Of a stretch of DNA of 30,312 bases, positions 13,766 to 21,499 are shown piece after piece. Positions within the stretch are counted from its first letter, which is position 1. The number at the start of each line of letters is the position of its first letter. A program made the position numbers and the translations under genes. The DNA is from CAZWUW01 sp964636895 (GTDB lineage: Bacteria; Bacillota; Thermincolia; Thermincolales; CAZWUW01): positions 1-30,312 of the forward strand of contig CAZWUW010000031.1 in NCBI GenBank assembly GCA_964636895.1, written 5' to 3'. The notes beneath the pieces are model-generated. The model ran no database searches. It was not told the DNA's origin and saw only the letters and a program-made list of their open reading frames with translations.

Positions 13766-13794
13766 ATAATATCTTAATCTATATATTTATTCAA
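13766..13794 (-). promoter_or_regulatory. Sigma-A-type promoter of the 13732-11601 regulator/kinase operon
   Basis: Minus strand: TTGAAT (13794-13789), 17-nt spacer, TATTAT (13771-13766). No shared half-sites were seen near it. Confidence 0.65.
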
Positions 13795-13882
13795 GACATG
13801 TATGATTGCAAAAATCAGGATTATTTCTTTTTATTCTTCCTCCCTGGCATGCCACCCATACAATTCTGCATGCCGCCCACGG

Positions 13883-13921
13883 AAAAAACCCAGTCCTTCA
13901 ATATTTCCGAAGGACTGGGTT
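13883..13921 (-). terminator. Rho-independent terminator of the 13928-14983 lipoprotein gene
   Basis: Perfect 13-bp stem AACCCAGTCCTTC / GAAGGACTGGGTT (13887-13899 with 13909-13921), loop 9, followed by TTTTTT in the minus direction. Confidence 0.92.
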
Positions 13922-13927
13922 CTGAAC

Positions 13928-14983
13928 TTACTTCAGCGACTCGGCAATTTTTAGCATTGTTGCCTTATCAAACGACCCTGAAAGCACTATCTCGGTACCC
14001 TGCTGTTCCCACTGGATCATGGTAAAATCTTGCCCGCTCATGATATTGCCTTCCTGACCGTTAATCTTGATTTTTTCTCCGCCCGGCATGGGTTTGCGCT
14101 CCTTAGGTTTACTCTGCATTATATTAAACACTGCTTTGTTATCGTTTGTTTCAAAATTAATGACCAGTAAGGCATTACCGTCGCCCAGGTCAATTTTATC
14201 AACGTCTTTTAACTGCACCCCGGCAGGCAGATACGCCGGTACAAATACGGTAAAATCAACAGCTTTTTGGGCTACCGGCAAGGTCAGCTTTTGCGGTTTG
14301 AACTCAGGTGCGGCGACAACCTTAGCGCCGGGAGGAGTATCAAAAGTAAACAAGCTGTCCGGCAAATCTACCAATTGCACATCTTTATAAACTGTTCTGG
14401 CCATCAGGTTGCCGTCCTTATATATTTCTGTTTTCAGCGGAATGAGCATTTCCGTGTCTACCCATACCTTCATGGTTCTGAATAAGGATTGCCGCTCTTC
14501 CTTGGAGGTGATTTTAAGTACAAAAGTGTTCCGGCCGGCCACCTGCTGCTGGTCTAATACTTCCACATCGTTACCGGTTATAAAATCGGTAACAAACTGG
14601 GTCAACAGCTTTTCATCCTGTTTGGGGTCAGGTATATCCTCACCTTTAAACTCGAAAACAGTTACCGTGTTTTCCTTTTTACTATAATTCCACATCTGCT
14701 TGCCGTTAGAAACCGTTACTACTCCGCCTTCACCGGCGAATTCGCCTTCCATTCTAAACATATTCGGCTTCTTTACCCATTGTTTTATAACCATGGTTTG
14801 CGTTTGCCCGTCAATAATAAATGAGTTTTCAACGGTGGCGGAATAGCTGGTGATTTTGCTCTCCGCTGCTTTCATCTTAGCTACAATTTCCTGGGCCGAC
14901 TCCGGTTTTATTTGACAACCTGTAATCAACAAAGCTCCCATGGCTAATAATGCGGTAAATATCATTAACACTCTTTTTCTCAT
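13928..14983 (-). CDS. LolA/RseB-like lipoprotein with DUF4367-like C-terminus
   Basis: 351 aa from ATG 14983 with AAAGGAGGAATCAGTTT upstream. A lipoprotein signal (residues 1-22) ends in LLITGC with C23 lipidated. Residues about 30-225 resemble the LolA/RseB-type half-barrel (SYSATVENSF..VKKPNMFRMEGE), also seen in Firmicutes lipoproteins. The rest (about 230-351) with FVPAYLPAGVQLKDVD and a terminal block is DUF4367-like. Such proteins sit outside the membrane and often influence envelope-stress signalling. It is flanked by a strong terminator downstream. It is a paralogue of 20388-21485. Confidence 0.8.
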   Translation of the reverse strand: MRKRVLMIFTALLAMGALLITGCQIKPESAQEIVAKMKAAESKITSYSATVENSFIIDGQTQTMVIKQWVKKPNMFRMEGEFAGEGGVVTVSNGKQMWNYSKKENTVTVFEFKGEDIPDPKQDEKLLTQFVTDFITGNDVEVLDQQQVAGRNTFVLKITSKEERQSLFRTMKVWVDTEMLIPLKTEIYKDGNLMARTVYKDVQLVDLPDSLFTFDTPPGAKVVAAPEFKPQKLTLPVAQKAVDFTVFVPAYLPAGVQLKDVDKIDLGDGNALLVINFETNDNKAVFNIMQSKPKERKPMPGGEKIKINGQEGNIMSGQDFTMIQWEQQGTEIVLSGSFDKATMLKIAESLK

Positions 14984-14999
14984 AAACTGATTCCTCCTT

Positions 15000-15025
15000 T
15001 AATGGTATCCAATAATGGTATCCAA
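15000..15025. repeat. 13-bp exact tandem duplication in the lipoprotein leader
   Basis: TAATGGTATCCAA occurs twice in direct tandem (15000-15012 and 15013-15025), just upstream of the ribosome binding site for ATG 14983. Confidence 0.85.
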
Positions 15026-15160
15026 TTGTCCGCTAATCAGCAGCATATCTACACTGCGCCACCCCCTCAATAGTTTGAATCAACCTCCTGCATCAATCAT
15101 AAACTATTTCACCGGTGGCGTATTATTCTTAATAGTTTCTTTATTTATTAAGTTTTCGCT

Positions 15161-16594
15161 TTATTCAGCTTTGGATTTCTTCAACTTCGAGGCAAACCAG
15201 TTCAGCAAAGATATTGCTGTGTCGCCTTCTATATCAATGATCCTAAAACGGGTCCCGCCAATAAGGGATATAACCGCGACCGTAAAGCTAGCCAGGTTTT
15301 TACGTTTTTGCATAAAAGACTGACTGACCTTAGCGGATTGCATCCGTATACTGGGGATAATGGTGGTGGTACGGGCAATTTTTCGCTCCCGCAACAACAG
15401 CAGACTATCCGGGTTAGCCCACCCGGCATCTTTATAACGGAGCATGCCGTAACCAAAAGCTACGGGTACGGGCAGCAAAGCCAGATAACCGACAGGCGTA
15501 AATAAGGCAGCCGGAATGGTAATAAGCAGCGTTAAAAAAACTGTTTTAATGATATAGCGCGGCAGCGCCCTGGCCGGTATTTTGTGCAAAGTGATATTTG
15601 ACGCAAAATCAGGTGCCAATTCTTGCAACAAAGCGTTGACCCGCCTTTTTTTCAGCAAAGGGAAAAGGACAGTTGTCAACGCCCCCTTTTCCCCACGGCC
15701 GGCGCTTACTATATTAAGGGCGGCAAGCCCAAAGGGTTGGCGCAGCACACCTTCAACTATCTGGACGGCCTGGATTCTTTTAAGGGGCACGGTAAACTCC
15801 TGGCGTTCAAACAACCCTCTTGAAATGTGGATTTTATCTTCAGTTCGGACTAAAGTAAAATTAGCATATTTAATGACGGTGCCAAGAATGGATATGAGCC
15901 ATGAAAACAGAGCTATTGCCAAAATAAGGCCCAAAAGAAAGATGAAATTTAGTTCAATATGCTGTCCAAGCCAATGCCAAAAATTAAAGCCCGGTATCAG
16001 GGCATCGATTTGCGCCAGCACCGCCGAGACAAATGACAACACAATTCCGATACTGCCGGAGGTAGCGGCGGCAATCAGCAATGCTTTGGGTGCCAGAACA
16101 TATTTTACGGACGCTGCCTGTTCTTGCTCCGGTTCATTTATTTTTTGCTGTTCAATTAAGTGTTTCCTCAGGGTTTCCGCATCATCGTTAGATACAGCTG
16201 CCAGCGTAGCCTCCGCTTTGCCCCGCCCGCCGGCAGTTTCAATCTCCACTTTCACCACACCAAAAATCCTCTGCAGCACCCCTGCCGTAATGTTCATGGT
16301 CTGTATGCGTTCCCGCGGGATGAACCGCTTGTTTTTAATCAAAATACCTGACTGAATACGCAGTTCATCACCATAAATATGATAGGTATGCCGGTACCAG
16401 GAAAAAAATGCGCCTAGAAACAGTATTAATAATAAAACTCCGCCAATAGCCAGTGATAAAAGCATCCGTTCCGTCGAAAATTTAGACAGGCTGGTCACAA
16501 AAGCCAAAATAATCGGTATGATTAATTCACGCAAAAGCTTAATCACATTAAAAAGGATTAATATAGGGTGCTGACGGCGCGGGCTATACATCAT
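15161..16594 (-). CDS. Membrane protein with bacterial PH domains, YdbT-like
   Basis: About 477 aa. The start is one of three consecutive ATGs (16597-16591) overlapping the end of the preceding gene. The longer frame to 16672 would overlap more and lacks a ribosome binding site. The chain has paired membrane helices near the N-terminus (about 12-30 and 43-64), then bPH2 domains with GILIKNKRFIPRERIQTMNI and GLFERQEFTVPLKRIQAVQI, more helices near 175-260 and 345-375, and a third degenerate PH-like block near the C-terminus. The family (PF03703) is of unknown biochemical function. In Bacillus ydbST affect antimicrobial peptide resistance. Confidence 0.85.
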   Translation of the reverse strand: MMYSPRRQHPILILFNVIKLLRELIIPIILAFVTSLSKFSTERMLLSLAIGGVLLLILFLGAFFSWYRHTYHIYGDELRIQSGILIKNKRFIPRERIQTMNITAGVLQRIFGVVKVEIETAGGRGKAEATLAAVSNDDAETLRKHLIEQQKINEPEQEQAASVKYVLAPKALLIAAATSGSIGIVLSFVSAVLAQIDALIPGFNFWHWLGQHIELNFIFLLGLILAIALFSWLISILGTVIKYANFTLVRTEDKIHISRGLFERQEFTVPLKRIQAVQIVEGVLRQPFGLAALNIVSAGRGEKGALTTVLFPLLKKRRVNALLQELAPDFASNITLHKIPARALPRYIIKTVFLTLLITIPAALFTPVGYLALLPVPVAFGYGMLRYKDAGWANPDSLLLLRERKIARTTTIIPSIRMQSAKVSQSFMQKRKNLASFTVAVISLIGGTRFRIIDIEGDTAISLLNWFASKLKKSKAE

Positions 16595-17063
16595 CATCAG
16601 CCACCCTGGCCAGGGCTGAGATCCGGTCCCGCACGGCATCAGCCACTTCCTGCGATAGCGCGGGAATCTCATGCGCTCCCGCCGCCGTAGACACAGTTAC
16701 CGTAGCCAGCCCATATTTTCGTAAAAATGGTCCTTGTTCAGTGTTTACATGCTGCACCCGGACCATCGGAATCAAAACCCGTTTAATAACAAAAACACCG
16801 TATTTCAACTCAATTTCCTGTTCACCGATCTCATATCTCCACTGGCGCCAGCGGATTTTGGGCAGGATAACCCCCGCCAACACAGTCATGGCCAGAGCAA
16901 TAACCAGCATCGGGACTAAAACCCACCAGGGAGTCTTAAACTTGACCATAATGACCACATAAACCACCGGAACTATCCAAAAAAGCAATGAACCCAGACT
17001 GCCTGTAATACGCCATACCTGTAATGCTTTGGCATCAATGCACTGCTGCGGCTCAGGACGCAA
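16584..17063 (-). CDS. bPH2-domain membrane protein, YdbS-like
   Basis: 159 aa from TTG 17063, chosen because AAAGGAGGTACATACAA precedes it. Two helices (about 22-40 and 46-68) followed by one PH domain with ELKYGVFVIKRVLIPMVRVQHVNTEQ, the conserved bPH2 signature, and a C-terminal helix with ALSQEVADAVRDRISAL. It overlaps the YdbT-like gene. YdbS/YdbT normally occur together in Firmicutes, as here. Confidence 0.87.
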   Translation of the reverse strand: MRPEPQQCIDAKALQVWRITGSLGSLLFWIVPVVYVVIMVKFKTPWWVLVPMLVIALAMTVLAGVILPKIRWRQWRYEIGEQEIELKYGVFVIKRVLIPMVRVQHVNTEQGPFLRKYGLATVTVSTAAGAHEIPALSQEVADAVRDRISALARVADDDV

Positions 17064-17097
17064 TTGTATGTACCTCCTTTATCATGTATATCATTCC

Positions 17098-17565
17098 TCA
17101 GCCCTCTTTACCCTTTAGCCTTTCATCCAGCTTAGTAATTAAACTAAGCAAAGCAAATATCACATAAAGCAATAAGGCCACAACTACTTCCGAGAGCCTT
17201 GACGGCAGTGAAACCCCCATCATTTGGTCATCCAGAAAATGAATAAATCCAAAAAACAGGATGAACTGGAACAATTCATGGAAAATACGAAATACCAGAC
17301 TCCCTTTAAACCTCACCTCGGTTAAGGCATTAAAAAAATTTTTGATTACCAAATCACTAATAATAGCTCCGAAATGAGTGTATATACTGAAAACCAAGGC
17401 GGTTTTCCATGAAACAACTTTAATATTAAGCAAGTTAAATTCTGCCAATAAAAGAACTGGAGCAGCTAAAGCAGCTAAAAGAATAATAAGCACAAAAACA
17501 ATATATGTTGCCAATACGCTGCCGGCAAGAATTTTATCCCATAATCTCGGCTCCGGCCCCAACAT
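17098..17565 (-). CDS. Four-helix membrane protein, perhaps YrvL-like
   Basis: 155 aa from ATG 17565. Three start codons (17571, 17568, 17565) follow GGAGGA, and the last has the best spacing. It overlaps the preceding gene by about 32 bp. The sequence has four hydrophobic helices (about 12-42, 52-70, 88-108, 120-142) and a conserved-looking VSWKTALVFSIYTHFG. The size and layout resemble the YrvL regulatory membrane protein of Bacillus, but I am not sure. It shares an operon with the YcdB-domain gene and the two PH-domain genes. Confidence 0.6.
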   Translation of the reverse strand: MLGPEPRLWDKILAGSVLATYIVFVLIILLAALAAPVLLLAEFNLLNIKVVSWKTALVFSIYTHFGAIISDLVIKNFFNALTEVRFKGSLVFRIFHELFQFILFFGFIHFLDDQMMGVSLPSRLSEVVVALLLYVIFALLSLITKLDERLKGKEG

Positions 17566-18997
17566 CATCACTCCTCCGCATCAACTGCCCATTCCGGGCA
17601 TCTACAAAACATATTTCCCCCTCCGGAAAAACAGCTTGATAAACCAGCTTATACTGCGGTTCCTGAGCATTGGGGCCGGGCAGCCTCTCCCAAGCCGGCC
17701 TAACTTCGAGTTCGGCCTGATACCGCTCCAACGCTTCCTCCACCGAAATACTGGCTTCCGGTGAAATCCCGTCCAATCGCCTGAGGTCAAAGTCCGGGCC
17801 GCGATATAACTCTATTTGGCCACTGGTGCGATTGACATTTACCATTACATATCCTGCATAGACCGGGATACCGTTAGCGCTAACGGTAAATATAAAGTGT
17901 TCCAGTTCACCTTCACTTGCTGTCCGTTCCACCAACTGCAAATACCGCTCCAGGTCAGGGATGGCCTGCCCCAAAAAAGCCAATGCCCGCGTAAGGCACG
18001 CCTGCCGGTCCAGGTTAAGTTCACCCTTTAATGCCTTGCTGCGGACAAATCCGGTAAGACTTTTTAGCCGCCCCGTGGGTTTTTCCACTTCCGCCATTAT
18101 GGTACCCTCTGCCCGTCTGCGGAACAACCCCTCAATAGTTTTATCCGCTTCGTCCGACTGCAGCCGGTCACGACGGGCCCAACGGATGTAAAGGGTATCC
18201 TCCGTTACTTCTTCGCCGATGCGTTCATAGGTCTTTGTATCAATACCCACCAGGGCTTCAATATCCGGCTCCGGCTTTGGCGGGTGCAAAAGCTCTTTCT
18301 CCTGCAACGGCAGCGGAATATATTTTTCCATGTATGCCGCTTCATCACACGGGTAAAGATCCTCACCGGTTACAGCATCAATGACCTTAGCATGGTTGAT
18401 TTCATAAACCAGCCGGAGCTTTTCTGCACCTTCTTTCAGTTCGTGCAATTGAGGGTTGAGATTTGCATAAACCAGTCTGCAGGTAAGGTTTTTCAGCATG
18501 GCCAGGCGGGCCTGTGCCACCGGCACGGTGTGCTCCGGCCACGCAGGGGACCGCTCGACCTTGCCCTGATAACGAAAAGAGACAACCCGACCGGCCTCAT
18601 CCACGGTAATGTTAAAACCGGTTCGGGGCAAAGGCAGGCCACCCGCTTCCTGGGCATACTCAAATAATATATTCTTATTTACAGTTTTAGCATTGAACCA
18701 GGTAAATTCCCCCAACAGGTCCGGATAATATTGTTGTATAAACCCTTCCGCCGCTGATCTTCTTTCCGCTTCGGACAACGCTTGCTCCTGCATACCATAG
18801 AGATTACCGGTGGATAGCTCCAGCAGAGCACCGGTGCGCATGTCGGTACGAACAAGGATAAATGATTCCTGGTCAGCAGGGTCTGCCCAGACGAAAAAGG
18901 CAATTCCGTCTTTAAAGCAATCTTCTATCCTGAGTTCATAATGGTCCGGCACCGGCACGATAGCTTTGGCTTGTACTCTTAACGCCTCAAATTTCAC
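17534..18997 (-). CDS. YcdB/YcdC-domain (DUF4901-like) protein without signal peptide
   Basis: 487 aa from GTG 18997 with AGGGGGAATTTAT upstream. Two related repeats, about 80-160 (AAEGFIQQYYPDLLGEFTW, then GFNITVDEAGRVVSFRYQG) and about 335-415 (LTRALAFLGQAIPDLERY, then GYVMVNVNRTSGQIELYRG), match the YcdB/YcdC pattern, in which PepSY-like modules are found in protease propeptides. No signal peptide or membrane helix is visible, so unlike many relatives it seems cytoplasmic. First gene of the four-gene operon ending at 15161. Confidence 0.7.
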   Translation of the reverse strand: MKFEALRVQAKAIVPVPDHYELRIEDCFKDGIAFFVWADPADQESFILVRTDMRTGALLELSTGNLYGMQEQALSEAERRSAAEGFIQQYYPDLLGEFTWFNAKTVNKNILFEYAQEAGGLPLPRTGFNITVDEAGRVVSFRYQGKVERSPAWPEHTVPVAQARLAMLKNLTCRLVYANLNPQLHELKEGAEKLRLVYEINHAKVIDAVTGEDLYPCDEAAYMEKYIPLPLQEKELLHPPKPEPDIEALVGIDTKTYERIGEEVTEDTLYIRWARRDRLQSDEADKTIEGLFRRRAEGTIMAEVEKPTGRLKSLTGFVRSKALKGELNLDRQACLTRALAFLGQAIPDLERYLQLVERTASEGELEHFIFTVSANGIPVYAGYVMVNVNRTSGQIELYRGPDFDLRRLDGISPEASISVEEALERYQAELEVRPAWERLPGPNAQEPQYKLVYQAVFPEGEICFVDARNGQLMRRSDDVGAGAEIMG

Positions 18998-19049
18998 ATA
19001 AATTCCCCCTAATCTTGCGATACCATATTTTCTTACTTTGACCCAATTA

Positions 19050-19763
19050 TTATAATTTATTGTATAACCAGCCTGGCATAACTTTTAGCAAACACGCTAT
19101 CATTCGCCAACGTTTTGTAATATAAACGTGGTTTTTCTTTTTGGCAATTGCTTTATATATTTGCATTGCTGCTTTCCCTGGTGAAGCTACCCAAAAAAGC
19201 CCCTCCCCCTGAGCCATAGCTGTATCAACAAAACCGGGTTGTATGTCTGAAATAGTTATAGGTAAACCCAGCTTATGAACCTTTTGCCTTAATCCCTCCA
19301 AATAATTGGCTACAAATGCTTTTGAGGCGTTATATGCCGGAGCAGCACCACCACCTCTAAGAGCGGAAATTGATGATATCCCGACAAGATGGCCTGCACC
19401 CTGTTTAACAAAATGTTTAATAGCAACATTGGCCATAGCAACAAAACCAGAGACATTAACCTCAATTGTTTCCTTTTCTTTTTCAAAATCCAGTTCAGGA
19501 TTAATAAACCCACAGCCGGCACTTATTATGATTAAATCTACTCCGTTCATATCCTGAATTAAGTCTGCTAATAGGTTCATAGCATCAATGGAGGAAATAT
19601 TAATATTTTTGATATATGACTTTGTTGGGATTTCTTTTTGAAGTTGATGTAAAATCTCATCTCTTCTTCCGACAAGACCGACAATATAATTTTTTTCTGC
19701 CAATACCTTGGCCAATTCTCTTCCGATGCCAGATGTGGCTCCAATCACTATAGCTTTTTTCAT
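19050..19763 (-). CDS. Short-chain dehydrogenase/reductase (SDR)
   Basis: 237 aa from ATG 19763, chosen because MKKAIVIGATSGIG is the normal SDR start; an upstream start at 19784 adds an atypical extension. Rossmann glycine motif GATSGIG (8-14), N103 in NVSG, SSIS near 130, and catalytic Y144 and K148 in YNASK. All catalytic residues are present. The GRR after the second strand (about 32-34) suggests NADP(H). Substrate not predictable. It lies 52 bp after the DUF3784-like gene and may be co-transcribed with it. Confidence 0.9.
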   Translation of the reverse strand: MKKAIVIGATSGIGRELAKVLAEKNYIVGLVGRRDEILHQLQKEIPTKSYIKNINISSIDAMNLLADLIQDMNGVDLIIISAGCGFINPELDFEKEKETIEVNVSGFVAMANVAIKHFVKQGAGHLVGISSISALRGGGAAPAYNASKAFVANYLEGLRQKVHKLGLPITISDIQPGFVDTAMAQGEGLFWVASPGKAAMQIYKAIAKKKNHVYITKRWRMIACLLKVMPGWLYNKL

Positions 19764-19814
19764 ACTCAATCCCCATTCCAACATGTTTTTGGACTTCTAC
19801 ATTTCATGCAGTAG

Positions 19815-20348
19815 CTATAACTTTTTATATTTATCTTGCAGTTCCTTTAATAATTTCTTGGTTTTATCCGGGTTATTGAAATTAATTATGATAAAGCTTT
19901 TATCCGTCTTAATGTATATGTAAGGTGGTTTATTTTCCGTAATATATATGTGACCCTTGCCTAAATCTTCTAAAGTGAACTCGCCCTTATAGTATTTCCC
20001 AGGGTCCGAGCCAAAGTTTTTTCTAATAATTTTTGGCATCTGATCTATTCTAGTAATTCCTTTAATTTCTGCCACAGACGTAGAACTGCCAAAGACGCCG
20101 TGAATCTTGATATGTTCTGAAGTAACCTCTATTTTGGGGTCTTGCATATCAAAATATCCTGTAATAATTAAAACAGTTGCGATTACAAAACATAGGTTAG
20201 CTATCACCTTGCTATATTTATTTATGTCAATTTTCTTTTTAACATCCGGCGCAGCCGTGTTATATCCGGCTATTAACCAATACTGCTTAAAATATTTTAT
20301 AAGTATTCCAATTACTATTAATAAGCCTGCAATATAAAATGTGATCAT
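19815..20348 (-). CDS. DUF3784-like membrane protein with C-terminal PH-like domain
   Basis: 177 aa from ATG 20348 with GGGAGGGATAAATTC upstream. Helix 1 about 3-19, then FKQYWLIAGYNTAAPDVKKK, typical of DUF3784 proteins of Firmicutes, then helix 2 about 47-66. The C-terminal part (about 72-177) is beta-strand-rich with a final helix (KTKKLLKELQDKYKKL) and resembles a bacterial PH fold. Function unknown. Base composition is more AT-rich than its neighbours, as also for the SDR gene, hinting at separate acquisition. Confidence 0.65.
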   Translation of the reverse strand: MITFYIAGLLIVIGILIKYFKQYWLIAGYNTAAPDVKKKIDINKYSKVIANLCFVIATVLIITGYFDMQDPKIEVTSEHIKIHGVFGSSTSVAEIKGITRIDQMPKIIRKNFGSDPGKYYKGEFTLEDLGKGHIYITENKPPYIYIKTDKSFIIINFNNPDKTKKLLKELQDKYKKL

Positions 20349-20387
20349 GAATTTATCCCTCCCGAAGATTACTTCATTCTAAAATTT

Positions 20388-21485
20388 TTATTTATATAAA
20401 ACCATTTCCTCAGTTAATTTCTGTAACTGGGTTATATCTAACTTAGAATAAGTCCCGTCGAGCATATATTCCAGTCCGTTTTCCCGCCAGCCAAGTAATT
20501 TGACATTAAATTCATCTACATAGTTGCCTTTTTGTCCACGAATCAGCAACTCGTTTTTGGACAGATTAATTTTTTTATCATCCAAAACCGGCATTACAGT
20601 CAGTGTAAGGTAAGGCGCATTGTCTTTAAAATAAGTCAGAGTCACAGACTTATTGCCAGATTTATCCGGGATTCTGATTTCAGTTAATTCTGCCTTAGCA
20701 AATGCAACGACTGAGGTTTCCCTGAAATGCAGGAAGGGTTTTCCAAAAGCAGCCCGTGCTTCGCTCAAGGACACGGTCCGGTTTGCATACATCCCGCCGA
20801 TATCCTTTAATTGCACGTCTTTGGGAAGCTTGACTTGAAATACATCATCTTTAAACTGGGGAGAAAACTCGATTTTGGTGTAAATGTGTTCAATTCTCAT
20901 ATCATCTAAGGTAAAAAGGTTTTTTATAATCATCCAGGTTTCCTGATCAATCCAGATTTCCTGATCACCCATGACAGATTTCTTTTCTTTTGGTTTGGCC
21001 ACCAAATGATAAGTCTGCCGGCCGCTGATTTCGCTTTCCCCAACAAGAGTGAGCTCAGCATACGTCTGCAGCCCTTCCAGCCGCTGCATCAACTCTTCCC
21101 GCGGGGACTGTTTCTTGGCCTCACCCATGCGAGAATTGTCAAAATACCATGCTGTCTTATCTCCCTGCTGGTAAGAGATAGTTTTTTTCCCGTCATTGAC
21201 AATATAGGCTTTAATGTTGCCGACATCCATACCGGTTACCTGCATTTCAATCCGGTTCTTGAGCCCGTCCCGGCTGTACCATTCTTTGGAAATACTCGTT
21301 GATACCTTTTTACCGTTTTGTATGGTTTCAGATTTGGACTCCGCGTAATAAGCCTCAGGTTTTTTATTTTCCTCCAAGGCTCTGGCCAGGATATCCGCCG
21401 GTCCGGGTTCGTTTTTTACTCCGCAGGCGGCAGCCAAAACTGATGTTAAGATAGCGATTACTAACAAAACATGTTTTTTCTGCAA
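20388..21485 (-). CDS. LolA/RseB-like lipoprotein, third gene of a regulator/kinase operon
   Basis: 365 aa from TTG 21485 with AAGGAGTGACC upstream. Signal peptide with lipobox LAAAC, C21. The rest parallels 13928-14983: YAESKSETI, KEWYSRDGLKNRIEMQVTG, WIDQETWMIIKNLF, then a DUF4367-like end. It lies 14 bp after the kinase 21500-22999, so it is very likely the extracytoplasmic sensor partner or the output of this two-component system (inference). A paralogue of the lipoprotein at 13928. Confidence 0.8.
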   Translation of the reverse strand: MQKKHVLLVIAILTSVLAAACGVKNEPGPADILARALEENKKPEAYYAESKSETIQNGKKVSTSISKEWYSRDGLKNRIEMQVTGMDVGNIKAYIVNDGKKTISYQQGDKTAWYFDNSRMGEAKKQSPREELMQRLEGLQTYAELTLVGESEISGRQTYHLVAKPKEKKSVMGDQEIWIDQETWMIIKNLFTLDDMRIEHIYTKIEFSPQFKDDVFQVKLPKDVQLKDIGGMYANRTVSLSEARAAFGKPFLHFRETSVVAFAKAELTEIRIPDKSGNKSVTLTYFKDNAPYLTLTVMPVLDDKKINLSKNELLIRGQKGNYVDEFNVKLLGWRENGLEYMLDGTYSKLDITQLQKLTEEMVLYK

Positions 21486-21499
21486 TGTCCGGTCACTCC

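Noticed and set aside
13808..13873. Short minus-strand frame ending CMGGMPGRKNKKK
   Set aside because: It resembles the Met/Gly tails of the other proteins but has no ribosome binding site and lies between a terminator and the promoter of the next operon. It may be a remnant, but I cannot support a gene.
15000..15075. 23-codon minus-strand frame before the lipoprotein gene
   Set aside because: Its TTG start is poorly spaced from an AGGAGG and the product has no recognisable character; probably chance.
14984..15160. Terminator after the YdbT-like gene
   Set aside because: Only AT-rich weak inverted repeats such as CTTAATA/TATTAAG are present, with no GC stem followed by a T run.
15582..16355. 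Long plus-strand reading frame (257 aa)
   Set aside because: It lies wholly antisense to the YdbT-like gene, which has clear family motifs; its composition is that of a shadow frame and there is no ribosome binding site.
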